A stretch of DNA of 64,000 bases from Paramacrobiotus metropolitanus. Its lineage: Eukaryota > Tardigrada > Eutardigrada > Parachela > Macrobiotidae. The notes under the pieces are model-generated. The model saw only the letters and a program-made list of their open reading frames with translations, ran no database searches and had not been told where the DNA came from. Numbering within the stretch: the first letter of the stretch is position 1; every line of letters starts with the position of its first letter. The position numbers were made by a program, and so were the translations under genes. This document shows, in pieces, positions 1 through 11,734 of the stretch. The DNA lies in NCBI RefSeq assembly GCF_019649055.1, contig NW_026570281.1:744001-808000 (forward strand). The letters run 5' to 3'.

Positions 1-991
1 TGTCGAGGGCTGCCCGGATCTCACGGCGGGACAGCCGGGCACAGGTCATGTGCAGCATGCTCTCCACGCCGACATAGTTCACGGCGGCGTTGCAGATCAT
101 CATGGAGCTGGTCTCCTTGTCGCCGGATGGATCCCCGGCCGTGTGCCAGGTGATGTCGATGAACAGAGGACCACCGCTGGCCATACGTTCAATCCTGTAT
201 TCATTCACTTACTGATAACAAATGCCCAGAACGGCGAACATTCTCATGCCACACCCAAAATAATTTACGCGCAAAACGTGTTGTCTTTACATTTCGTACC
301 GTATAATTTATGCACAGTATGTAGCGCTAAATTTAATAACGAAAGCAGTTCATTATCACTTTTTTATGACTGTATTAATCATTCAATTTCTAGTACTTTA
401 TTTTCTCAACCAAGTTCGTCCAATTTTTGGGTTTTTGTGGTCGTGGCCAATCCAACCTCAAAATTAACGCTTATGTCAAGATAAATCAAGTACGGGAAAT
501 TACTCCGAAGTCTCCGAAGCATTCTGATGAAAAATTTCAGAAGTTTTCCCGGTGAATGGATGAATGGCCAGTGACCATTGAAAGAAACGATCAATTTAAC
601 CAGTAAAATTATCAAATAATATTATTATAAATTAATATTCCTGTTCTAATATGGCTTCGGTTGAACGTAGTTACCTGGCCAGCAAATTGGTGGCTCCAGC
701 GGGCGTCTTGGGTGGGAAGAACTCGAAAGAATAGAACTTGTTGCCGGCTTCGATGTTCTGCTTGATGCGATTGATCAGCGGGACATAGGTGGCCGGTTTC
801 ATCTCGAAGAGACTGCTGCTGCGACTAAGCGACGGAGTAGAAGGACTCCGATCGAAAATGCTGGACAGCGCCGATGCCGTGCGCGGCAACGCCGGACTGC
901 CGTCCTCGTTGGAGCCATCCGGGTACAGGGCGGTCGGGGATACCGGCACCGAAACCCCGTCCATCTTCAGTTCACTTTTATGTCGCACCAT
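1..991 (-). CDS. MTHFR: Methylenetetrahydrofolate reductase, 5' part (partial)
   Basis: Reduces 5,10-methylenetetrahydrofolate to 5-methyltetrahydrofolate with an FAD cofactor, in the cytosol, supplying the methyl group for methionine synthesis. Two exons are visible: 991..675 and 194..1, and the gene runs off the left edge. The split codon AG|G joins them to read [20 protein letters not shown], matching the start of the FAD/TIM-barrel domain ([10 protein letters not shown], then [21 protein letters not shown]). The first ATG is at 991, with another in-frame ATG at 964. An upstream TTG at 1000 was not used. About 70 residues before the barrel are rich in Ser, Thr and Pro ([16 protein letters not shown]), like the phosphorylated regulatory N-terminus of vertebrate MTHFR. 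Identity is certain; the exact start is likely but unproven. The regulatory and C-terminal parts lie outside the window. Confidence 0.93.
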
Positions 992-3337
992 CGCGCACAA
1001 TTGAATAAGATGTCCAGCAAACCCACAAAGACTGTTTCGCTTCGCTGGCTCCTACAAAAGCGATCTGCCTGCACTCACTGACAGACTAGCGTTCCAAGCG
1101 TAATCGCAATGCGAAATCCGAATTCAACCACTTTCCAACAACATGACTGAACGCTCATAGTCAGGGAAATTCAATGCACTCCATGCACATGCAGGTATTG
1201 TGCGGATGGCGAATGTCAGACGAAATGATGTGCCAAAAAAATCAAAAAGGCCCAACAGGCAAAAGCTGTACTGCAACTATGCAGTGTGCATGCAACGTGA
1301 TTGCGTGAATCTGACACGAAAATGATTAACCCATCAAGCTTATTCATAACAGACTGCGTTTATGAGTCTAGCCGTCCCATAGATATCCCAAATTCTTTGA
1401 GTTTCTCCAAGAGAACTGAACACAAATGAAGCAAAAGCTGTTGCAGTACTTGATTCGGAAGTGCTGACAGCTGACATGATTCGTATTAATATTAAACAGC
1501 AGTTTACTCGTAATCTTGTAAACCAGGTTAAATTAATCTGACCCACATTCAGTTTCCACTTAACTGGATGCGTTCTCCGAACTGTCACCGACGGGCGGAC
1601 GGCGGCTCCTTCCACCACTTTCTTATGTTTCACTTCCGGTGTGCACCGGAACTGCACCGAAATTTCAGATTAAGCCAGCTAGCTAATTGCCACTGGTTGG
1701 TCTGTTTGTGACTTATTTTCAATTGAAAGATTACCGAGTGCTTCTAGTTCTGTTACGTACAGTACGAGTACTTACTGTTAACTAGGGTTAGCTAATTTTT
1801 TAGTACGACAAGGCATCTGGTCATTTATGAGAAACACTGAGAATTAATTTTTAAACTCAGTAAAAATATGTTTTTAGCTTTAATTTGTGGTTTTTTAATT
1901 ACTGTAGTTTATTATTACTTTTGTTAATGCGTGTACGTAATCATGACAGATGGATCCTACAGTAAATCTCGCTATTATTGATCGCTCGCTCGTGGCTTAT
2001 CGGCATCACGGTGCCGCGTGCTGTAGCTGACCTGCCTGACCATGAACCATAACTTCATCGAATCAAAATCCACGACGTATAAGAATGCACTTAATAAAAA
2101 TGCTATAGGACAAAATTTTACAAAACTAGATTCAATATCAAAAGCAACTGAATTATGAATATAAATACCTCTTTAAAAACTGCGAATTGTGCAGGGGAAC
2201 TACATACTGTGTCCTGCATGACTACCCTGTAGTTGTAACTTGTAATAATTATTAACTTGTAAATTTTCATACTTCAATAGTTTTGGTTTTGCCCAGTGAT
2301 ACACTGATACCGGATAGGTAATACCAGGACCTGGTAATACATATACGTATGCCGGCAATGTTCGTCTTTGAAAACCGGTCTTAAATCTTAGTTATCGCCG
2401 GTATGCATCGAAATTTCTTTCACATCCATTTTTATGCCGGAGGGAATAAATACTCCGATAATCGCTCCAAAGTCTGAATAGGCCGTTGATCAATGGCGCA
2501 GTCTAAGATAGCAACGCCGCAGCTGTGCTGTTGCTGCGTCTTTACTGGCACCGGCAAAAGTAGACGGACCGGAACTCAAAATCGCCGAACATGATTATCA
2601 TCGTCTGGAGAAAACCATACACGCTTAAAGACGGAGAAGGTGGTATAATACAGTAGCCGTAGTGTGTTACAATCATGTACGTACATATTTGATATGACAT
2701 TCTACAGTACTTGTATCTCGTAATATGCGCCATATTATACTATATCTATACAGCCGTTCGACTAATGGCCGCGTCGCGCGAAACCGCTTATAATACTTCT
2801 TACCATAGCTTATACGCCAACATATTTTCGCCGCAGAGCAAAAACATAACGAGTAACGACAATCGACGGTGGTAGGAAAACAAGCTGTTCGCGCTAGCAA
2901 ACGATGGTTGATTCTTAAAGGAGAACTAATAACAACGAGTAATAAGAAACCACCCAAGTTTTACATGTCCCATAAGAGTAACTCAAAGACTCAAAGAGTT
3001 GCTGCATTCTGCAAAGAGTTGCTGCAAAGAGTTGCTGCTAAGTAACTCAAAGAGTTGCTGCATTCTCGAATACGATTGTTTCCCACGACCATCTGGATGC
3101 CAGTTTGGTTTTCATTTTAACACTAAGAATACCGTGAATACCGTATGCTTGTGGATGATTTTCCTTAAGCTTTAACGCGAAAATAATTTATTGGGTTTTT
3201 TTGAGAATTTAACACTGTTGATCTGGTCATCACTGTGGCATATGTTGTGTTCGGCGCTACGAGTATACACAAGTCTGGCATTACTTATAAATTATAATTA
3301 TCGCTAACCGGAAGCGAATTACCTACACGCTCTGATA
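992..3337. other. Intergenic region between divergent MTHFR and Ggamma
   Basis: No convincing coding exon on either strand in about 2.3 kb. It must hold the promoters of both divergent genes. The only structure noticed is a short tandem repeat around 2973-3068, listed separately. Confidence 0.6.
2973..3068. repeat. Short tandem repeat built on AAAGAGTTGCTGCA
   Basis: The unit aaagagttgctgca recurs four times, mixed with copies of taactcaaag, over about 95 bp. It lies about 270 bp upstream of the Ggamma start. It looks like a small degenerate minisatellite; no function can be read from it. Confidence 0.7.
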
Positions 3338-4519
3338 ATGGAAGTCCCAAAAATGTTTAACGAAGAAGGTGGCGGCCGTAAGAGTAAAGCAGCAATGAAG
3401 GCCAAACTGGAGGAGCAACAATCGGTACGACTGTTTAATTAGAAATGTACAGCAAAAGCGCCCTGTCTGAAATTAAAGGTCGTCGGGACGTAAGAACTGC
3501 GACTCTCGAACGCAGAACAAATTAATATAGAATACGAATGTGTAGGTATAGCACTATAGAGGCGCTTTTTCGGTTTAATGCAACGCAGTTTAACCGCTGT
3601 CATTGCATTCAGCATTAGCTAAAGTTGCCAAAATTAAGCAGTGTGGTTTTCTTAAAATAATAACTGGTAAGACAGGAATCTGGGAATAAATGTAGGAAAA
3701 CGGAAGAATCACCGCCGTTAGCAAGTTTTCATACAGGCGACAGTTACGTTAGAAGCGTCCGGTTTTGACGGGCGACAGTTACGTTTGAATCCTGTTTGTG
3801 CGTAGTGCGTAGTTCGTAGTACGTGCGATGCAGGGCGTACGATTGCGTGCCTCCATCCGTAAACATGGACAGAAGCCGTATCGATCGCAAAAACGAGAAA
3901 TCCTGGTTTCCAGCACTTGTACGTCGGGTTAACATCCACAAGGATCCAATCTGCGATAAAGGAATTTTAATCCCTTCGTGCACGATAATTTTTAAGCAAC
4001 TTTTATTAAAATTCGAGCATATTACGAAGCTTGAGTATAATAAGGTGATCTGATTGCTGTGAGAATTCTAATCAAGGAGAGTCGCAATCGCAAGTGAGTA
4101 TGGACAAATTTTTTAAACTGATGTGGTAAAGTCGTAAAGACTGTAAAGTAATACTGTAATAATTATTTTCTCGAACAATGAGCTGCGCCATCCCTTCTCG
4201 CTGCTGCGATAGAGTAACATTTCAGTTATCCGTATTCCTTTTTAACAGCAAATGGACCGGGCAGCGTTGCGTAGACAGGTGGAGTCCCTGAAGATGCAGG
4301 TGAACATGGAGAGGATGCCCCTTTCCCGTTCCATCGCCGAGTAAGTAGTTAGTTCCCTGTAATAACTTCGGATCATCCCGATTGCGAAACAGAGAAGTGA
4401 TGTCATATTTTAGATTACGGGGCTACGTGGAAACTCACGAGCGCAACGATCCCCTCGTGGTGCCTGTGGATAAGAAGCAGAATCCTTGGGCGGAGAAGAC
4501 CAAATGTGTCATTTTCTAA
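3338..4519 (+). CDS. G-protein gamma subunit, Ggamma30A-like
   Basis: Gamma subunit of heterotrimeric G proteins. It forms an obligate dimer with Gbeta and is anchored to the inner plasma membrane by a prenyl group. Exons 3338..3424, 4249..4340 and 4414..4519 give 94 residues. The core reads [20 protein letters not shown], then [18 protein letters not shown] and a C-terminal CAAX box CVIF; Phe at the last position suggests farnesylation. It is closest from memory to Drosophila Ggamma30A and vertebrate gamma-13/transducin-type gammas. Exon 1 adds 29 mostly charged residues (start [17 protein letters not shown]) ahead of the usual start. The internal ATG at 4252 sits where shorter family members begin, so a 65-residue form is possible. 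It is divergent from MTHFR. Confidence 0.92.
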
Positions 4520-5677
4520 AACAGGAATCTCTCTCAAAAACGACGGATGGTGACATGCGTGGAGGTCTGTCAAAGTGGTGTGGTAGTGAGTACAATTGTT
4601 AAGTAGCATTTTTTGGTTTTTGGCTTCGTGTCTCCTGATGTCTTACTTTATATAATTATATCCACATAATTTTTATCTGTGGCTTCGTTCATTCCTCACT
4701 TATTTTTGTCTGTCTAGTCAGGAGCGATTATCTTTCTGTTTTCTCTCTATAAGCACTTTTTCTGATTGTTGTTTCGTTGCGAACTTGCGATTTTATTGGG
4801 AAGCGAAGCGATTTTGTTTTCTTGGCTGCTAAAGCTATGTACTTAATTTTTAGACGTATGTGTCTTGCGCTGGCAAAATTAAAAATGGTCGGTTAAGTCT
4901 AACCCTTTGCGAGCGAGCAGCGAGCCTATATTAATCAAGTAGTTTCAGTGTGTTAGTTGTTCCATTAAGCGCGACTAAAATCGTATTAGATCAGAACAGA
5001 AAGTGCATTTGATGGCCTTAGTACTGACGAATCACTACTCTAAGGAAGACCTTGAAAAAACGTATAAACTACAGTCTGTATGTAATATTCTCTTAAAGAT
5101 ATAGTAATACTATATCTTTTAAAGATATAGTAATACAATACTATCTTTGGGGACTTTTATTCTCAACATTTGCATCTGCGAGCACCACTCAGTACACGCA
5201 ATCAAGTAAAGAACTTGTTCCAATTAACATGAGAAGGGACAGTACACAATACTCATAGCATTACCACGCATAATCTCCAAACTTAAACGTCGAAACAAAA
5301 ACAAGAGGAACGACTCTCACCATATATATTTCATATTCATCTATATTTTGTTCTCGTATATTTCACCACTATCGTAAAATCGGAATTTTTGCGGTTTCTC
5401 ATGTTTCCAGATTTGACAAACTGAACTGCAAATGGGGACACGATACTCTTCAGTCGGAAGTTTCTGTTCAACAGAAAACCCAGCAACGCATTGCGGCTGC
5501 TATAGTAATATTATTTCATTGAGAACCGTGGCAAACAGAAAAAAATTATCCAGTGCAAGTGCAAAATTTACAAAACGTCGTCAAACAGAGCACGAATGGT
5601 GTCAGAAAGGAAGCGGCTGTACAGTACACCGTACACAAATCAATGCTATACGGTAGTCACAGTGAAAATATCAGATT
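4520..5677. other. Convergent intergenic region, Ggamma / RFC2
   Basis: 3' flanks of two convergent genes. No supported exon. A short AT-rich duplication (tatctttnaaagatatagtaata) lies near 5090-5140. Nothing else seen. Confidence 0.6.
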
Positions 5678-7849
5678 TCATCCCGAATCCGGTAGTGTGA
5701 TGCGGCAGAGCCGCGCGGTCAGCCCGGACAACTGTATAAACGTTCCCAATCCTTCGGAAATTTTCTTGTGCGTCAGACCAATTTCCTGCACAAATCGAAA
5801 GATCAGTTATCTTACAATCATTAAAATTCAATTGTATATCAAATACCTACATTCCAAATTAGAGAAAATAATTCAACCTACGTAATTTATAGCCCCACTT
5901 TAGATAAACATGAGGTAAAATGTTTAATTTTTGTTGAATCAGGAATACCTACAGTTCGGGCAGGCATGCAACTGAGCATTCGTACGCCGTATAAAAATTA
6001 CATGTCAAAAAATCCAAGCAGGTAAGTACGTAGTAGTCACTACGTACAGTACAGTCGCTGTACAGATATTACGCGTGCCGCGTATGTAGTCTTTAAAATA
6101 ATAAAAAAAAATATTTTCAAAACATTTTTATACACTTTTTCGATAATATCATTAATACTTAACACTGATTAACAAAACATATTATACCGTATGTTAGGAA
6201 ATCGCAATTAGGTACCTTAATAAATTCCAGTTTCGTGTACTCTGCCATGGGATGCGTTTTGCAGACCCGGAAAATAATCCCAATGATGTCCTCGGCGGCG
6301 TAACCAAGGCCCCACAAATACTGCAGCATTTTCAGCGCCTCGTCAATGTCGCTCTTGACGCAGGCTTCCAGCATTTTGCTCATGTGATCCGGGTGAGGTT
6401 CGTCACAGATCTGGTGTACAAGAACACAGCAATGCGGAACATTTTGAAACCATATAAATGCAATTCTCACTTTGAAGACATTCTCGCTGTTCACGTAACC
6501 AAAACCATCGACAGTGGACTGTAAATTGTTGATGGCCTGCCGCATGTCGCCCTGGGCGGTGAACATGATCGCTTGCAAACCGTTGTCATCATATTTGATC
6601 TGGAAGATTAGAAATTTCAATGGGTATAGAAAACAAATAAAAATTTTAAAATCCAAAAAAACTTTCCAACGCCTATTCGTACTTGTGTATTAGTTATTAC
6701 CGTACTGTCTGCAAAATATCAATCAAAAGGACAAAATTCAGGAAAATAAAAAATTCAAATACTTTTTCGGCATCACAGATCTCCAGGAGTCTTTTAAGAA
6801 TCTGCTTCTCGCTCAGCTTGGAGTAACGCAGCACCGCGCACCGCGACTGGATGGGCTCGATTATCTTTTCGGAATCGTTACAAGCAAGAGCGAAGCGCGT
6901 CGTGCTGGAAAAGAGCTCCATTGTCCGTCTCAGCGCCTGCTGCGCGCCCTCCGTCATCGCGTCCGCTTCGTCCAGGATGATGATTTTGTGCCGGCCTTGA
7001 AATACCGAAATAAGTAAACAGCACATTCGATGTACGAATACCGATGCGAACGCAAATTCAGTACAATGGCTACACCAAAATTATAAATTAATTCTCGGCG
7101 AGGAACAAATAAATTAAATTAAATAAAACCAACAAAATATAACTAAAATTTGAAAACGCAGGAAAATATTCTACAAATCAAAAATAACAGCAGTAAAAAC
7201 ACCGCCTTAATTAGAAAAGGCAAACGCTGATATGGAGATAGTGCAAGACTTGCGACCTACTTTAGTTCAGCTCAAATTTAACGCTGATGGTAGAAATTCG
7301 ATCGATTGCATTGACATGGCCAATAGTAGCCCTCACCTTCGGGCAAATTCACTTTCTTCTGAGCGAACGTCTTGATCCGATTCCTGACGACATCGATGCC
7401 GCGCTCATTGGACGCGTTGAGCTCCAGGACCGCTTCACGGAATTCCTCTCCGAGCATCGCGTGCGCCAGGCACAGAATGCTCGTCGTCTTCCCCGTTCCC
7501 GGAGGTCCCTGCATATGCTAAGGCGTTGAAAAGACCGCATCCATACAGAACCGTAAAATACACACGCACAGCAATGATGATATTGGGGACGTTGCCCAGT
7601 TTGGCGAAGATCTGTAAGCGCGAGACAGTCTCCTCGTTGCCGACGATGTCTTGCAGCAGACGCGGACGATACTTCTCCACCCTACAACGCCAAGAGTTAA
7701 CGAAAGAATGACAAGGAGGTGGGGCAGAAATAAAGAACACATGCATGTTTCGTTGCTTACCACGGGATTCGAGAAGGCCGCTGAGCAGCTGTAGCAGTTT
7801 TGGCAGCTACGCTGCTACTGTCGTCCAGCATTTCCACATCGTCATCCAT
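5678..7849 (-). CDS. RFC2: Replication factor C subunit 2 (clamp-loader ATPase)
   Basis: Small subunit of the RFC clamp loader, which opens and loads PCNA at primer ends in the nucleus and also serves in checkpoint loader variants. Seven exons: 7849..7761, 7681..7570, 7508..7337, 6995..6763, 6599..6471, 6410..6216 and 5785..5678. They give 345 residues (human 354). Motifs in order: RFC box II VEKYRP, Walker [10 protein letters not shown], Walker B ILDEAD, sensor 1 [17 protein letters not shown] (SRC arginine-finger motif), sensor 2 region [12 protein letters not shown], and the collar helix domain ending [13 protein letters not shown]...LTARLC. The NSENVFK/CDEPHP and [11 protein letters not shown] stretches are specific to RFC2 rather than RFC4 or RFC5. 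Start chosen at the only ATG preceding an acidic leader (MDDDVEML). The last exon was found by eye; it supplies the stop. Confidence 0.96.
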
Positions 7850-9771
7850 TGTTAATCGGGTCTTGGGTCAGCGGAAGACAAAGATTGCTCAATGATGGGT
7901 GCTTAGACAGAATTCCGAGTTATTACTTGGGTAGAGAAGCAAACTTAAAAAAAACTGGATATGACGGAAAATAAAAATTTGTTTGCGAAAAAAAACTTTT
8001 CATGGCTTGTAAAGTGTAGTCACAATGAAGCAACGAACAAGAACCGCCGCCCATGGTGACGGCTACGTACAAGCGGCTGTACTTTGTAAGGCATTGTTTA
8101 AACTTTAAAGGACACATACTGTACTTAATATAGTGCATCCTGCATAATTGAATAATTCATCTAGTTATTCTCGTACTTATAGTCGCAGATACTTATTTAT
8201 ACATAAAAATTTAATAGAAATCATTTTATTGTTTTATAGATTTAGGTTTATAAAACCCGAAGAGTTTAGATGATTCTTTTGAGACTGGGGTTGACCGGCG
8301 ATCAAGTTATCTTAGAAATAATTTTGAAGCTAAGGTCAGCAAGTGGATAGTGCCGGCTCCTTAGTAAGTATGTACGTACTACCGATGTCAAAATAATGTC
8401 ATGTCAAAGCAGGGTTAAGTGACAGTGTCAAATTGCTTTTTTTTTTTAAAAAAACGATCAGCTTTTATGCATGGTAATTAAACTTTAATATTACATTTAC
8501 TGCACCACTAATCGTAACGAGCCACCATCAATCGTGCAGCTTTTATACTTAATTAATAAGAAGTATGGACCTCTACTCGAATCTGTAATACGATTGTACA
8601 GTAGTTGTGCATGGTATGCTTGCAAATGACCTGTCTTTCCTGAATTATGGTTCACTGCATACTTCTATGAAAAATTTGCACTAACCACTTGTTGCGCACC
8701 AGTTTTCCGACACCGCCTAATAATAAAGGTGTCGTAGGTGCCTGCATGCCACCAACTACTGTATTGTATAACAAATTAATATGCACACTCGCTGCCACAT
8801 CTGCATATCACTTTTGCCGACTGCCGTTAATTCCCATTTCCCACTGAATGAAATTATTCAGCAGCCACGAAGTACCAATGAAGCGATTTTACAAGCACAT
8901 TTATAGCCGGCATTTTCCAATTGCCCGCTCGTCGACAGTTTAATGTGCAATTGTGCAGCCAGCCACAAAAGAATCCAAACCAGTCCGAGTGGTTGAAGAA
9001 TCCGGTCCAACTACCTGCCTGAATGGGAATTGTCCAGGGTGTCACAGATCAGTTTACACTGCATATGCACTCAACTGCGCACTTCTCATCCAATATTTAT
9101 TCAGCCAAATTATCGATCAAACAATGCTACAAATCACGTTTATTGTTTGAATTATTTTTTTTAATTTTATCTACTTCGGGTATCCAATTTTTCATCGTTT
9201 TCTCCAGTTCAGCTTCTCCAAAACACTATGAGTAATTCTTTTGGCTCGTTTTTTATTGATGATTTACTTCTAAGCGTAGGAAGACCATAATGCTAGTGCC
9301 ATAACGAGAAGTCAACAATAAAATTAAAATGGTTTTTTTCTTATTTTTGCCGCGAAAAGAGTCAAAAGACAAAAGATATTAATACTAACAAATTTCTGGG
9401 TTTTCTGGGAATTCAATTGCTGGATTTTATAAGTTTGAAGGATTTTCAAACATATTCAAAATTCCACAACGTGGAAAGAATTTCCAACGATTTAAAACGC
9501 TTTTGCCGAATTGAAACACAATATCAGCCATGCACTCTGTATTCGACCAAAAGCTTTGATCAAGCAAGCATTCAAACCAATGCAACCTCTACGCGGGAAT
9601 TTTCGAAACAATGATCTACCAAACATTCTGATTCGGTAAAATGTTTGAAAAAAGCTGCGATGAAAGCGAACTGTATAAAAGTGAGCCAAAAAAATCGAAC
9701 GGGTAAAAGAATAAAAATCGACAATAGTATAATAGAGAACGACAAAAGGAAAAGGCACACACAGCAATGTT
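7850..9771. other. Intergenic region upstream of RFC2 and downstream of the thymosin gene
   Basis: About 1.9 kb, AT-rich. Contains the RFC2 promoter and probably the 3' UTR of the thymosin gene. Open frames here are short and lack recognisable domains. No RNA gene seen. Confidence 0.6.
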
Positions 9772-11734
9772 TCACTGCGGCAGTTGGGCCCTCTCCTGGG
9801 CCAAATCCTGCGCCGTCGGCAAATGATCCTTCACCGCCGGCACCGCGTGCTTCATGTCGTTCTTATCGAACTTCTCCACACTCTCCAGAATGTCATGATG
9901 CTGGCGCTCTGTCTTGATGGCCTCGGCGGAGGGAAGCGACGTGCCCGATGGCGGCGGCTGGTGGTGAAGCTGCTTCTTGTCGAATGTCTCGATGCCGGAG
10001 ATGAGATTATGGTGGCTGCGCTCGGCGCTGATGTCTGCAGTGTCAATGCATTTTGTAAATGTCACAGCCGGAAGTGTTGCAAGGTGACAGAGTGTGGTGT
10101 GTACTTACCGCTTTCCGATGGCAGGCGGACTTTAACGTTGGTCTCGGTGGGATGCAGTTTGACCTGGTCGAGCTCCTTCTTGAAATCGGCGCCCACGCGC
10201 GGCACTTCCGACAGATTGGGTGCCGGCATGTTGGCGTGTCGCTCCACTTCAATATCTACGCAAACAATGCCGTCACAACAATGTTTTTGCAAGATGAACA
10301 GGGTAAGCGCGAAATGACAAAATAAGCACCTCGATGGGTATCATTCCAGTTACAACACATGTCGGATGCGACCCTGCCGTTACTATTCTGCTGCCATGCA
10401 GAAAAACGATTAATCGTTTAAGTTATTCCGTAACGTTCACAACCCCAAAGTAGCAAAATAAGCAGTCACAAGCTATAAAACATCAAAATTTAAACAAAAA
10501 CAACGGGTATTCCTGAAAAGGCAAATTGCCAAGCGCTGTACTTTCCAGTTTCCACTAATCCAGATTTGTTACATGTCCCCGGTTAAAAAAATTTGCCTCG
10601 CTTCTGCGCCACTGATCTGCAATAAGCCTTAAAACTACCACGCTGTCCGCATCAATTTTGAGTGAACGTGTCTGCGATTAAAAAGGCCAAAAACAAATTT
10701 CAAAAAGCCGGAAACCAGCATACAAATCTGCGATTGTAGCGATTAACTTCCTCCTACATACAGCAAATCGCAACCAGCACAGACCAACGTCAGTGTCACT
10801 CAATGCTCAAGCATCCAGCACCACAGCAAAGTAAACAAAATCGTTAAAGCCGGGTCTTATCGCTGTTAAACGCTGCTAAGTTCATTCTCTGGCGCAGTTA
10901 TCAGTGGGAGGTCGATTCACATTCTAATCTGCATTTTTGAAAAACTTCCTCCGTGCAGCAAGATGATAAACTCTTAGCACAGATATCGCACATTGCGCAC
11001 TCACCAATGGCGGAGGGCAGTTTGGGCTCCTTGGTCTCGGTGTGGTCCAGCATGTTCTTGTCGAAGGAAGTGATGCCCTGGATGAGCGACTGATGGGTGC
11101 GCTCCGCCTTGATGTCGTCCGCCGACGGCAGCACCGTCCGCTCCTCGGTGGCCGCGTGCTGCAGGCCGTCCTTGTTGAACTGCTCCACACTGCGCAGCAC
11201 ATCGTGCACCTTCCGCTCCGTCTGCAGTTCTACACGTGCAAATTTAGTGAAAGGATAACCAAACAAACTAATTTAGCAAATACGTCATGCAGCATGCCCA
11301 ACAAATAAAGATCAGACTGCTAACTGCTATTTCGGCCACCGAAAGAAAAGTGAGAAAGCTGGAGTGTATGCAGAAACGTATAACTCACTGCCAAATAAAA
11401 TAACAGAAATCCTCTTAAAACCTACTAGCCAACTGACTGCTGCCGCTATTAAAAACAGAACGAATATGTATGCCACATGTACTGTACTCGTACAAGCCTC
11501 TATTCTAGGAGATCTGTTACATTTATAAACAAAAGCCGATAAAAATCATAAAATTAATAATTTTCCTTAAAAAATGCGGAAAGCAGTACCTTCTTTGGTG
11601 GGGAGAACATTCTTCACCACCGGTTCAGTGTGCTTTAGAGAGACTTTGCTAATTTCGTCCTTGAGCACTTCGGTGGCTGCCGGCTGGCTGGCCGCATCCT
11701 GACTTCCCTTGTCCATGTTCCTAATATTACCCAT
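9772..11734 (-). CDS. Multi-repeat beta-thymosin (actin-binding, six repeats)
   Basis: Beta-thymosin/WH2-type actin-binding protein like Drosophila ciboulot and C. elegans tetrathymosin. Such proteins bind G-actin and influence filament growth in the cytoplasm. Exons 11734..11590, 11229..11005, 10255..10109 and 10034..9772 give 259 residues. Six tandem repeats of about 37 residues are visible. Each has an amphipathic helix (LKDEISKV, LRSVEQFN, LIQGITSF, FKKELDQV, LISGIETF, ILESVEKF), then the LKKTE-like actin motif (SLKHTE, GLQHAA, MLDHTE, KLHPTE, QLHHQP, DMKHAV), then a conserved LPS/LPT. Repeats 1, 3 and 4 keep the TE of the motif; the other three do not. All introns fall in phase 1, which would allow exon skipping without frameshift. 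Start taken at MGNIRNMDKG; an ATG at 11716 is an alternative, and the frame stays open upstream. Confidence 0.92.

Noticed and set aside
9784-10317. 177-codon plus-strand open frame
   Set aside because: Antisense to thymosin exons 3 and 4, which show clear repeats in the minus-strand frame.
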